DNA from: Pyropia haitanensis
Taxonomy: Eukaryota > Rhodophyta > Bangiophyceae > Bangiales > Bangiaceae
Direction: 5' to 3'
Length of the DNA: 13,992 bases
NCBI GenBank assembly: GCA_008729055.1
Contig: SDUX01000040.1
Location: forward strand, 1-13,992
Part shown: piece after piece, positions 1-6,735 of the stretch
Layout: every line of letters begins with the position of its first letter
Numbering within the stretch: the stretch's first letter is position 1
Translations under genes and position numbers: made by a program
The notes under the pieces: model-generated
Seen by the model: the letters and a program-made list of their open reading frames with translations, nothing else
Database searches by the model: none
What the model was told of the DNA's origin: nothing

Positions 1-843
1 ACCGACGGCTTCCGCTGTGCGGGCCGGTCCACGGCGTTGAATGTGCTGGAGGATACCGGGTTCGAGGCTGTCGACAATTTGCCGCTGCGGCTGTTGCCTG
101 CGCTGCTGGATGGTCGACAGGGCGACCGCCCGCTTGCGCTTGGCATGGATGCGCGCACGCGGGACTTTTCCGTTGATCGGGTCTTTGAGGTTCTCAATCA
201 CATCGCTGAACGCGCGGACTGCACGGCAGAGCTTCTTTTCCTCGATTGCGCCCCGGAAACGTTGTTGCGCCGGTTCTCGGAAACCCGCAGGAGACATCCC
301 ATGGCCGATGGGGGCCCGCCTGCTGCTGGCATCGAAAGTGAACAATCGCTGCTGGCCCCCTTGCGTGGCCGCGCGGATGTGCTGATCGATACGACCGCGC
401 TCAACATCCACGACCTGCGCGAAGAGGTAGAGCAGTGGTTCGCGCCAAAAGGGCAGCGCCACCTCAGCGTGTCGATACAGTCCTTTTCCTACAAGCGTGG
501 CTTGCCGCGCTCGGTCGATATGGTCTTTGACTGTCGTTTCCTGCGCAATCCGCATTGGGACGAGAATTTGCGCGATGCCACCGGCAAGGACGTTCGTGTC
601 GCGGACTACGTTGCCGAAGATGCCCGGTATGCGGCCTTCGCCGATCAGGTGCTGGAACTCAGCAAGCTGCTGCTGCCGGCATTCCGCGAAGAGGGAAAGT
701 CGAACATTTCAATCGCCTTTGGGTGTACTGGCGGGCAACACAGGTCCGTTGCCATGGCCGAAGCACACGCTTTGCGCCTTGCGCAACTGGGATGGCAGGT
801 GTCAATTAGGCACCGCGAACTAGAGCGCCAACGTGAAGGGTAA
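1..843 (+). CDS. rapZ: RNase adapter protein RapZ (5' end outside window)
   Basis: RapZ/YvcJ-family P-loop nucleotide-binding protein. In Escherichia coli it steers RNase E to the GlmZ small RNA and binds nucleotides and amino-sugar metabolites; in alphaproteobacteria its target is not established. The frame is open from base 1 and aligns with E. coli RapZ from about its sixth residue, so only a few N-terminal codons are missing; TTG at 37 is internal. Visible are a Walker A-like GFRCAGRS (bases 7-30), then LEDTGFEAVDNLP, the LLFLD strand, the SETRRRHP segment, FLRNPHWD, and the C-terminal GCTGGQHRS followed by RHRELER. The Walker lysine is Arg and the loop lacks the usual small residues. Only 9 bases separate it from the EIIA gene. 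The hprK-rapZ-manX-ptsH order known from alphaproteobacteria suggests hprK lies just upstream, outside the window. Identity is very secure. Confidence 0.95.
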   Translation, partial: TDGFRCAGRSTALNVLEDTGFEAVDNLPLRLLPALLDGRQGDRPLALGMDARTRDFSVDRVFEVLNHIAERADCTAELLFLDCAPETLLRRFSETRRRHPMADGGPPAAGIESEQSLLAPLRGRADVLIDTTALNIHDLREEVEQWFAPKGQRHLSVSIQSFSYKRGLPRSVDMVFDCRFLRNPHWDENLRDATGKDVRVADYVAEDARYAAFADQVLELSKLLLPAFREEGKSNISIAFGCTGGQHRSVAMAEAHALRLAQLGWQVSIRHRELERQREG

Positions 844-852
844 GAGGGGCAA

Positions 853-1245
853 GTGATCGGGATTGTGATCGTCGCACATGGTGGTCTGGCGCGGGAATAC
901 CTTGCTGCCATCGAACACGTGGTCGGCTCGCAGAACGGGGTACGCGCGATCTCCATCCAGGCCGATCATGACCGCGACGCCAAACAGATCGAGATTTGCC
1001 AGGCCGCCGACGAGGTCGACCAGGGTGACGGTGTGGTTGTTGTCACGGATCTCTTTGGCGGCTCCCCATCGAACCTGTCGCTCCTGGCCTGCCAGCCTGA
1101 AAACCGCCGTATCCTTTACGGTGCAAATCTGCCGATGCTGATCAAACTGGCGAAATCCCGCAAACTTGACGTTCCAGAAGCGGTGCGCGCAGCGATGGAA
1201 GCTGGCAAGAAGTATATCGACAGCCAGAACGTCAGCGTTAGCTAA
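853..1245 (+). CDS. PTS EIIA component, mannose/fructose family (ManX-like)
   Basis: A stand-alone cytoplasmic EIIA domain of the EIIA-Man superfamily, 130 residues. It carries the N-terminal strand MIGIVIVAHGGLA with the phosphoryl-accepting histidine at residue 9, and the family signature DLFGGSPSN. It should take phosphate from HPr His15. No EIIB, EIIC or EIID gene follows, so its role is probably regulatory, as in the alphaproteobacterial PTS-Ntr relay, rather than sugar uptake. The start is GTG at 853, preceded by GAGGGG (844-849); the beginning MIGIVIVAHG matches the family. It lies 9 bases after rapZ and 13 before ptsH, consistent with one operon. The family identity is firm; its actual target, for example HprK or ChvG-type kinases, is inference from other alphaproteobacteria. 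Confidence 0.93.
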   Translation: MIGIVIVAHGGLAREYLAAIEHVVGSQNGVRAISIQADHDRDAKQIEICQAADEVDQGDGVVVVTDLFGGSPSNLSLLACQPENRRILYGANLPMLIKLAKSRKLDVPEAVRAAMEAGKKYIDSQNVSVS

Positions 1246-1258
1246 AGGCCTCAAATAC

Positions 1259-1528
1259 ATGACACAAGTTTCCCTCAAGATCGTGAATGAGAAGGGTCTG
1301 CATGCGCGGGCCTCGGCCAAATTGGTGGAGGTCGTTGAAGCCTTTGACGCCCGTGCCGAAGTCAGCAAAGATGGCATGTCTGCATCAGGCGACAGCATCA
1401 TGGGGCTTTTAATGTTGGCAGCGGCCAAGGGAAGCACTATTGACGTTGCGACCTCCGGGCCGGACGCCCAGGCACTGGCAGAGGCGCTGACCGTGTTGGT
1501 GGCGGACAAATTTGGTGAAGGCAACTGA
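1259..1528 (+). CDS. ptsH: Phosphocarrier protein HPr
   Basis: HPr of 89 residues, the usual length. It carries phosphate from EI (or EI-Ntr, PtsP) to EIIA proteins. The active-site motif GLHARAS gives His15. The regulatory region SGDSIMGLLML keeps Ser46, the site phosphorylated by HPr kinase/phosphorylase, which fits the expected presence of hprK just upstream of rapZ. ATG at 1259 was chosen because MTQVSLKIVNEKGLHARAS is the family start; AAGG at 1245-1248 is a ribosome binding site with 10-base spacing and overlaps the stop codon of the EIIA gene. The frame stays open upstream to 1166, but that would add non-HPr sequence overlapping the EIIA gene. EI is not in the window. Identification is secure. 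Confidence 0.95.
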   Translation: MTQVSLKIVNEKGLHARASAKLVEVVEAFDARAEVSKDGMSASGDSIMGLLMLAAAKGSTIDVATSGPDAQALAEALTVLVADKFGEGN

Positions 1529-1561
1529 CGCCTGGACGCAGACCTGACAGGGGTGACCTTC

Positions 1562-2440
1562 ATGGTGGATGACGTACAATCAATAGCCGGACAGGCAGGC
1601 ACCGAAGAGGACGCGCCGATCAAATATGACCGGCGCAGCCTGTCTTATGCATCAACCTTCCAGGACCCGTGGAAAGCGCGCATGATCAGCGCAATTGAGC
1701 TTTTCACCGGCAAGCTGACCATCCTGCGTCTAGTCCGCAAGTTTGAACGTGCGGGCGCGCCGACGGGCCAGGCCTTCTGGCGCGGTGCGCTGGACACCAT
1801 GGGCATTGACCTGACCACACCGCAGGCACAATTGGATCGCATCCCAAAGGAAGGGCCGGTCATCGTTGTGGCAAACCACCCCCACGGCATGGTCGACGGT
1901 ATGATCTTTGCCGACCTCATTGGTCGTGTCCGCCCTGACTACCGCATCCTGACACGCTCCTTGCTGACCAATATCGACAAGGTCGCAGGCAGCTTCATGA
2001 TCCCGGTACCCTTTCCGCACGATCCCGACGCACAGCGCAAGGGCGTGGAGATGCGGGCGGCGGCCATGACTCACCTCAAGGAGGGCGGCGTTGTGGCGCT
2101 TTTTCCTTCCGGTGTGGTAGCGGCCTCAGAAAACTGGTGGGGTCCGGCGGTAGAGGCGGAGTGGAACGTCTTCACCGCCAAGATGATCCGCCGCTCGGGC
2201 GCGACCGTGGTGCCCATGCGCTTTCCGGGTCAGAACAGCCGCGCCTACCAGATCGCCAATCAGGTCAGCCCGATGTTGCGGCAGGGCTTGTTGCTGCACG
2301 AGATCGTAAAAGCCTGCAACAAGCCGCAGGGTCCTGTCGTCGGTCATCCAATCCCTCAGGCAGACATCGAAGCGCGTGAGGGCGATCCACGCAAGTTCAT
2401 GGCCTGGCTGCGTGAGCACACGCTGTCGCTCAAGGATTGA
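1562..2440 (+). CDS. PlsC-like lysophospholipid acyltransferase family protein
   Basis: A predicted 1-acyl-glycerol-3-phosphate acyltransferase-like enzyme of 292 residues, likely acting at the inner face of the cytoplasmic membrane on glycerolipid or ornithine-lipid precursors; the exact substrate cannot be read from sequence. The catalytic block is VVANHPHGMVDG (residues 102-113). Here His106 and Asp112 are separated by five residues, the NHPxGxxDG form of the PlsC HX4D motif seen in the hemolysin/OlsB-like branch. LFPSGVV (180-186) stands for the FPEG block that binds the phosphate. There is no clear transmembrane helix. ATG 1562 is preferred because AGGGG (1549-1553) sits 8 bases upstream; GTG 1553 would add three residues. 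It follows ptsH by 33 bases and may be co-transcribed. Superfamily confident, substrate unknown. Confidence 0.85.
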   Translation: MVDDVQSIAGQAGTEEDAPIKYDRRSLSYASTFQDPWKARMISAIELFTGKLTILRLVRKFERAGAPTGQAFWRGALDTMGIDLTTPQAQLDRIPKEGPVIVVANHPHGMVDGMIFADLIGRVRPDYRILTRSLLTNIDKVAGSFMIPVPFPHDPDAQRKGVEMRAAAMTHLKEGGVVALFPSGVVAASENWWGPAVEAEWNVFTAKMIRRSGATVVPMRFPGQNSRAYQIANQVSPMLRQGLLLHEIVKACNKPQGPVVGHPIPQADIEAREGDPRKFMAWLREHTLSLKD

Positions 2441-2470
2441 TCTTTCGGCCCTCGCCATAAGCTCACCGTC

Positions 2471-2490
2471 GGCGTTTTGCATTCAACGCC
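2471..2490. terminator. Weak hairpin between convergent genes
   Basis: The 118 bases between the acyltransferase stop (2440) and the hbd stop (2559) hold no gene that I can see. GGCGTT (2471-2476) pairs with AACGCC (2485-2490) over an 8-base loop. No clean T-run follows on either strand, so this is only a possible weak terminator for the PTS operon. Confidence 0.2.
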
Positions 2491-2558
2491 CCTGCTTCAT
2501 CTTTCCAACACAATTCCTGCGCGACATGCGCCCCGGTGTCTGAGCCTCGAAGGGGGGC

Positions 2559-3434
2559 TTACCGCGTCGGTACTGGCGCATCTCCACGGTAGTCATAAAA
2601 CCCCCGCTTGGTCTTGCGCCCCAGCCATCCGGCCTCCACGTATTTGGTCAGCAGCGGGCAGGGCCGGTACTTGGTGTCCGCCAACCCGTCGTGCAGCACG
2701 TTCATGATGGCCAGACAAGTATCGAGCCCGATGAAATCCGCCAGCTCCAGCGGGCCCATCGGGTGGTTGGCGCCCAGTTTCATTGAACTGTCGATGGACT
2801 GCACGTTCCCCACCCCTTCATAGAGGGTATAGACCGCCTCATTTATCATGGGCATCAGGATGCGGTTGACGATAAACGCAGGAAAATCTTCAGCACTCGC
2901 AGCGGTCTTGCCCAGCCGGTCGACCACTTCCTTGCAGGCCTTGAATGTCTCTTCATCCGTGGCAATCCCCCGGATCAGCTCGACCAGCTGCATCACCGGC
3001 ACGGGGTTCATGAAATGAAAGCCCATGAATTTCTCGGGCCGGTCCGTGCGGCTGGCAAGCCGTGTGATAGAGATTGAGGACGTGTTTGACGTGAGGATTG
3101 TATTCGGCTTCAGATGCGGCAACAGGTCTTCAAAGATCGCCTGTTTCACCGTCTCCCGCTCAGTCGCGGCTTCGATGATCAGGTCGCTCGGGCCCAGGTC
3201 TGTCAGCGTGGTGGTGGTCTCGATCCGGCTCAGCGCCAATGTCATCTCATCATCTGTGATCTTGCCGCGCCCGGCCTGACGGGCCATGTTTGCCTCCACC
3301 AGCTTGACCGCGTTTTGAAGCGCCTCTTCGCTGACATCGGTCAGTTTCACATCATATCCGGCAAGGGCCATCACATGCGCGATGCCATTGCCCATCTGTC
3401 CCGCGCCCACAATGCCGATTGTCTGGATGTCCAT
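2559..3434 (-). CDS. 3-hydroxybutyryl-CoA dehydrogenase
   Basis: NAD(P)-dependent oxidation of 3-hydroxyacyl-CoA, probably 3-hydroxybutyryl-CoA, to the 3-oxo form, in the cytoplasm; part of beta-oxidation, butanoate or polyhydroxybutyrate turnover. It has 291 residues, typical of the stand-alone Hbd/PaaH/FadB2 type. The Rossmann fold opens with IGIVGAGQMGNGIA (Gly10, Gly12, Gly15). The catalytic set Ser119 (SNTSS), His140 (GFHFMNPVP), Glu152 and Asn190 (FIVNR) keeps exactly the spacing known for mammalian HAD. The C-terminal domain has HPMGPLELADFIGLD and GWLGRKTKRGFYDY. ATG 3434 (MDIQTIGIVGAG) is chosen over an in-frame ATG at 3464 because it starts the family fold and has GGAAGGG just upstream. 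It shares a strand with etfAB but is split from it by the DUF6473 gene. Very secure as to enzyme; preferred chain length is inferred. Confidence 0.95.
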   Translation of the reverse strand: MDIQTIGIVGAGQMGNGIAHVMALAGYDVKLTDVSEEALQNAVKLVEANMARQAGRGKITDDEMTLALSRIETTTTLTDLGPSDLIIEAATERETVKQAIFEDLLPHLKPNTILTSNTSSISITRLASRTDRPEKFMGFHFMNPVPVMQLVELIRGIATDEETFKACKEVVDRLGKTAASAEDFPAFIVNRILMPMINEAVYTLYEGVGNVQSIDSSMKLGANHPMGPLELADFIGLDTCLAIMNVLHDGLADTKYRPCPLLTKYVEAGWLGRKTKRGFYDYRGDAPVPTR

Positions 3435-3498
3435 GCCCCGCCCTTCCATGATGATGGATGACAATATGCAGTGTGGGCGGCCCGCCGCAAGGGCAGGG

Positions 3499-3520
3499 TT
3501 TGACGAAAAAGCCCGTCAAA
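3499..3520. promoter_or_regulatory. Inverted repeat in divergent hbd/DUF6473 intergenic region
   Basis: TTTGACG (3499-3505) and CGTCAAA (3514-3520) are perfect 7-base arms around an 8-base spacer (AAAAAGCC). The repeat lies in the 157-base gap between the hbd start (3434) and the DUF6473 start (3592), where promoters for both genes must lie. It could be an operator for a dimeric regulator. Each arm also contains TTGACG, which resembles a -35 box, but I could not pair either with a good -10 box. Confidence 0.35.
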
Positions 3521-3591
3521 TGCGCCGATTAAGGGAATCGCAAGCCGCACCATGCACAGTCGCTTCCGGGTGAATGAAAAAGGTGGGTGTG

Positions 3592-4425
3592 ATGACCTAT
3601 GATGTGCTGGGGCCGGGGCCTCTTGACTACTTGCCGTGCCGATATGGCACGTCGCGATTGTTGTTTCGGGGCCCCCGACGGTCGCTTGAGGCGCCCTATA
3701 TCGCCTTCATCGGCGCAACTGAAACATACGGGAAATTCATCGCCAGCCCGTTTCCTGATCTTGTGGAAAAGGGGCTGGGTACGACCTGCGTGAACTTTGG
3801 CCAACTCAACGCCGGGGTTGATGCTTTCATGCACGACCCTTTCGTGCTTGAGGCCGCTTCCAATGCCGAGGTTGCGGTCATTCAGGTGGTGGGCGCGCAG
3901 AACATGACCAACCGTTTCTATACAGTCCATCCGCGCCGCAATGATCGGTTTGTGGCGGCGTCAACCCTGCTCAAAACCATCTTCCGAGAGGTGGATTTTG
4001 CGGATTTTCACTTCAACAAACATATGTTGAGCGCTCTCTACCAGAACGCACCAGACCGCTTTGACGCAGTACGGACGGAACTACAGGAAGCGTGGAAAGC
4101 CCGTATGCGCCTGATGCTGAAACAGATCAGCGGCAAGACCGTTCTTCTTTGGATGTCTGACCGCGCACCGGAGAATGGCGGAACTTTGGGCGAGGGTGGT
4201 ATCGGAGCGGAGCCGCTTTTTGTGACCCGCGACATGCTGAATGACGTGGCCGCACACGCCACTGCAGTGGTCGAAGTTGTCGGCTCACCCGAGGCCCGCA
4301 AGGCCGGAACCGACGGGATGCTGTTCAGTGAAATGGACGCGGTGGCCGCTGCCGAAATGCTCAATCCCATGGTCCATCAAGAGGCTGCCGACGCGCTGAT
4401 CAGGAAAATCGGCGCTATGCTGTAA
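3592..4425 (+). CDS. DUF6473 family protein, possibly SGNH-like fold
   Basis: A 277-residue protein that I recognise as the roseobacter-type DUF6473 family, of unknown function. It has no signal peptide and no membrane segment, so it is probably cytoplasmic. Conserved-looking blocks are DYLPCRYGTSRLLFRGPRR (12-30), AFIGATETYGKF (38-49), VNFGQLNAGVD (67-77), VVGAQNMTNRFYTVHPRRND (99-118) and NPMVHQEAADAL (258-269). The order Gly-x-Thr, Gly, Asn, His echoes blocks I, II, III and V of SGNH esterases and sulfotransferase relatives; that is inference. ATG 3592 is preferred to ATG 3574 because AAGGTGG (3580-3586) lies 5 bases before it, while 3574 has no good ribosome binding site. The gene is inverted relative to hbd and etfAB and converges on etfA with a shared terminator. 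It is intact. Family assignment is from memory of similar sequences. Confidence 0.8.
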   Translation: MTYDVLGPGPLDYLPCRYGTSRLLFRGPRRSLEAPYIAFIGATETYGKFIASPFPDLVEKGLGTTCVNFGQLNAGVDAFMHDPFVLEAASNAEVAVIQVVGAQNMTNRFYTVHPRRNDRFVAASTLLKTIFREVDFADFHFNKHMLSALYQNAPDRFDAVRTELQEAWKARMRLMLKQISGKTVLLWMSDRAPENGGTLGEGGIGAEPLFVTRDMLNDVAAHATAVVEVVGSPEARKAGTDGMLFSEMDAVAAAEMLNPMVHQEAADALIRKIGAML

Positions 4426-4430
4426 ATCAA

Positions 4431-4456
4431 AAGGCCCGCTGACGTCAGCGGGCCTT
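4431..4456 (-). terminator. Rho-independent terminator shared by etfA and DUF6473
   Basis: A perfect 26-base palindrome, AAGGCCCGCTGA then CG then TCAGCGGGCCTT, in the 66-base gap between the DUF6473 stop (4425) and the etfA stop (4492). Read on the minus strand, the stem is followed by a T-rich tail (TTTTGATTT), a good terminator 35 bases after etfA. On the plus strand the tail is poorer (TTCTGAAT), so it is probably bidirectional but stronger for the etf operon. Confidence 0.85.
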
Positions 4457-4491
4457 CTGAATGGATCAGTTTTGCCTATCGGCGCAGACTG

Positions 4492-5420
4492 TTAGCCCAG
4501 CTTTTCCATCAGTTCAGGCACGGCCTCAAAGAGGTCGGCCACAAGACCGTAGTCCGCAACCTGGAAGATCGGCGCTTCCTCGTCCTTGTTGATCGCAACG
4601 ATAACTTTGGAATCTTTCATGCCTGCCAGGTGCTGGATCGCGCCAGAGATACCGACGGCAACATAGAGGTCCGGTGCAACAACCTTACCGGTCTGACCAA
4701 CCTGCCAGTCGTTCGGGGCATAACCGGAGTCCACAGCAGCACGGGACGCACCAACAGCAGCCCCCAGCTTATCGGCAAGCTTCTCGATCAGCGCAAAGTC
4801 CTCTTCGGAGCCAACGCCACGACCACCGGAGACAACCACGCCAGCCGAGGTCAGCTCGGGCGATCGCTCTCGGCGACCTTGTCCTCAACCCAAGCAGACA
4901 GGCCCGGATCGGCTGCGGCACTAATAGTTTCAACCGGTGCGGACCCGCCTTCGCCTGCCGCGTCAAATGTCGCGGTGCGGAAGGTGACAACCTTCTTGGC
5001 ATCGGTCGATTTCACGGTCTGGATCGCGTTGCCTGCATAGATCGGACGCTCAAATGTGTCGCCATCCACAACGCCGGAGGCGTCAGAAATAACCATCACG
5101 TCAAGCAATGCCGCGACGCGGGGCATCACGTTCTTGGCGTCTGTTGTTGCCGGAGCCACGATGTGCTCGTAATCATCAGCCAGCGACACAATCAACGCAG
5201 CCGTGGATTCCGCCAGACGGTGACCCAGCGACGCATCCTCGGCCACCAGCACCTTGGAAACACCGTCAATCTTCGCGGCGGCTTCACCGGCGGCGGCGGC
5301 AGAGCCACCGGCGGCCAGAACGGTCACATCACCCAGCTGCTTGGCTGCGGTGACGGCCTTGGCAGTTGCGTCCATCGACAGTTCGCCATCGGTCACTTCT
5401 GCAAGAAGAAGAACAGCCAT
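4492..5420 (-). pseudogene. etfA: Electron transfer flavoprotein subunit alpha, broken by a 1-base frameshift
   Basis: EtfA binds FAD and, with EtfB, passes electrons from acyl-CoA and other dehydrogenases to ETF-ubiquinone oxidoreductase. The N-terminal piece (5420 down to 4851) starts [14 protein letters not shown] and ends VAESDRPS followed by a stop. The FAD-binding C-terminal piece continues one frame away from about 4860, with [11 protein letters not shown], then GRTGAGASR-type sequence as [30 protein letters not shown], and the EtfA signature [18 protein letters not shown]. The total span equals one base short of a 309-residue protein, the normal length. The missing base lies at the plus-strand GGG at 4858-4860. 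The start ATG overlaps the etfB stop as TAATG, with AAGGGAG inside the etfB end, so translation is coupled. ETF is normally needed and etfB is intact, so a sequencing or assembly error is the likeliest cause. Confidence 0.92.
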
Positions 5421-6178
5421 TACACAACTCCCTTTTCTTTAAGCTTGGCCACCAGCGTATCGACGTCTGGCACCATTTCACCGGCTGCGCGCTCGGCTGG
5501 CTCTTCAGTTTTGACGATTTCCAGACGGTTCGCGATTTCCACGCCGTAATCGGCAGGTGTCTTTTCATCCAGAGGCTTCTTCTTTGCCTTCATGATGTTG
5601 GGCAGGGAAGCATAGCGCGGCTCGTTCAGACGCAAGTCAACCGTCACAACCGTCGGCATGGACACCTCGATGGTCTGCAAACCGCCGTCCACTTCTCGCG
5701 TGACCTTGGCCTTGTCGCCCGCAATCTCGACTTCAGAGGCAAATGTCGCCTGAGACCAGCCCATCAGAGCGGCCAGCATCTGACCGGTGGCGTTCATGTC
5801 ATTGTCGATGGATTGCTTGCCGCAAAGCACGAGGCCCGGCTGCTCTTCCTCAACAATACCTTTGAGAATTTTGGCAACGGCCAGCGGCTCAATGTCGTTG
5901 TGCACGTCATCTGTAGCCACAACGAGGATCGCGCGGTCGGCACCCATTGCAAGCGCAGTGCGCAGGGTTTCCTGTGCCTGTTTCACACCGATGGAAACTG
6001 CCACAACCTCATCGGCCTGACCGGCTTCTTTCAGGCGGATCGCCTGTTCGACTGAAATCTCGTCAAACGGGTTCATCGACATTTTCACGTTGGCAAGATC
6101 AACACCCGATCCGTCCGCTTTCACGCGCACTTTCACGTTGTAATCGATCACGCGTTTGACAGGTACAAGCACCTTCAT
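5420..6178 (-). CDS. etfB: Electron transfer flavoprotein subunit beta
   Basis: EtfB, 252 residues, the usual length, the AMP-binding subunit of the soluble ETF heterodimer that collects electrons from flavin dehydrogenases of fatty- and amino-acid oxidation. The start [19 protein letters not shown] is the canonical N terminus, followed by [20 protein letters not shown]. The middle carries GADRAILV and [17 protein letters not shown] (nucleotide binding). The C-terminal family signature runs through [32 protein letters not shown] and MKAKKKPL. A strong ribosome binding site, TAAGGAG, lies about 10 bases upstream. The stop overlaps the etfA start by one base, as expected for two subunits made together. 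The 183-base gap to the divergent VOC gene must hold its promoter, but I found no convincing -35/-10 pair. Confidence 0.97.
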   Translation of the reverse strand: MKVLVPVKRVIDYNVKVRVKADGSGVDLANVKMSMNPFDEISVEQAIRLKEAGQADEVVAVSIGVKQAQETLRTALAMGADRAILVVATDDVHNDIEPLAVAKILKGIVEEEQPGLVLCGKQSIDNDMNATGQMLAALMGWSQATFASEVEIAGDKAKVTREVDGGLQTIEVSMPTVVTVDLRLNEPRYASLPNIMKAKKKPLDEKTPADYGVEIANRLEIVKTEEPAERAAGEMVPDVDTLVAKLKEKGVV

Positions 6179-6361
6179 GAGCGTTACTCTCCTTAGTTTT
6201 GGTTGCCGTCGGCGCGGCTTATCAAAAAGTCTTGCCGGGTGATATAACGTTCGCGACCCACGAAACAGGGTAAAATCGCACCATTTATGTGGTAGAACGT
6301 CACGTCCGTGCAGGTGTTAGCGCCAACCTGACGAAATTGGCTGAGTTAACCGGAGGATAGG
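6179..6361. other. Divergent intergenic region between etfB and VOC gene
   Basis: This 183-base region has no gene that I can see and should carry promoters for both flanking genes. Visible elements are the etfB ribosome binding site (minus strand, 6187-6195), the VOC ribosome binding site CGGAGG (6351-6356), and an imperfect inverted repeat just before it: GTTA (6316-6319) with TAAC (6347-6350), and GCCAA (6322-6326) with TTGGC (6337-6341). TAAAAT at 6271-6276 resembles a -10 box for the VOC gene but lacks a good -35 box. Confidence 0.4.
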
Positions 6362-6727
6362 ATGGAAAAGGTCTTGGGAATCGGTGGGGTTTTCTTTCGC
6401 GCCAGTGACCATCGTGCGCTGGCGGAATGGTATCGCGCTCATTTGGGCATTGATCTGGTCCCTGAAGGGACAGAGCAATTGCCTTGGATGGCCGAGGGCG
6501 GCGCGACCGTTTTTGCGCCTTTTGACAAGGACACGGACTACTTTCCAGCTGACAAAAGTTTCATGGTGAACTTTCGGGTCGCGGACCTGGCTGCGATCTG
6601 TGCCCAGCTTGAAAACGCTGGGATCGAGACCCGCTCAATGGGCGAGATGCCTGGCATTGGCCGGTTTGCGCATCTCAATGATCCCGAAGGCAATGCGATC
6701 GAGCTTTGGGAACCGCATCGCGATTGA
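6362..6727 (+). CDS. VOC family protein (glyoxalase/bleomycin-resistance fold)
   Basis: A 121-residue protein of the vicinal oxygen chelate superfamily, probably a cytoplasmic homodimer; its substrate is not known. The first beta-alpha-beta-beta-beta module starts VLGIGGVFFRASD and has AEWYRAHLGIDLVPEG. The second starts FMVNFRVADLAAICAQLENAG (around 68-87) and ends in HLNDPEGNAIELWEP (104-118), where Glu114 is the usual last metal ligand. The positions that often carry metal-binding His at the start of each module are occupied by Gly8/Gly9 and Asn70, so the classical glyoxalase I metal site is incomplete. CGGAGG at 6351-6356 gives a strong ribosome binding site. It stands alone on its strand, divergent from etfB and converging on the adenosyltransferase gene with only 8 bases between stops. 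Fold assignment is firm, function open. Confidence 0.85.
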   Translation: MEKVLGIGGVFFRASDHRALAEWYRAHLGIDLVPEGTEQLPWMAEGGATVFAPFDKDTDYFPADKSFMVNFRVADLAAICAQLENAGIETRSMGEMPGIGRFAHLNDPEGNAIELWEPHRD

Positions 6728-6735
6728 CACCGTCT

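Noticed and set aside
1166..1258. Upstream extension of ptsH to an in-frame ATG at 1166
   Set aside because: It would overlap the EIIA gene in another frame and add 31 residues with no HPr similarity.
820..1623. Minus-strand open frame of 267 codons across the EIIA and ptsH genes
   Set aside because: It lies opposite two clear PTS genes and shows no family motif.
4851..4870. Programmed ribosomal frameshifting in etfA
   Set aside because: There is no slippery heptamer with a downstream stimulator that I can see, and EtfA is not known to use recoding; a missing base explains it more simply.
4674..5549. Plus-strand open frame of 291 codons opposite etfA
   Set aside because: EtfA motifs on the minus strand are decisive; the plus-strand protein is low-complexity and rich in His, Arg and Gln.
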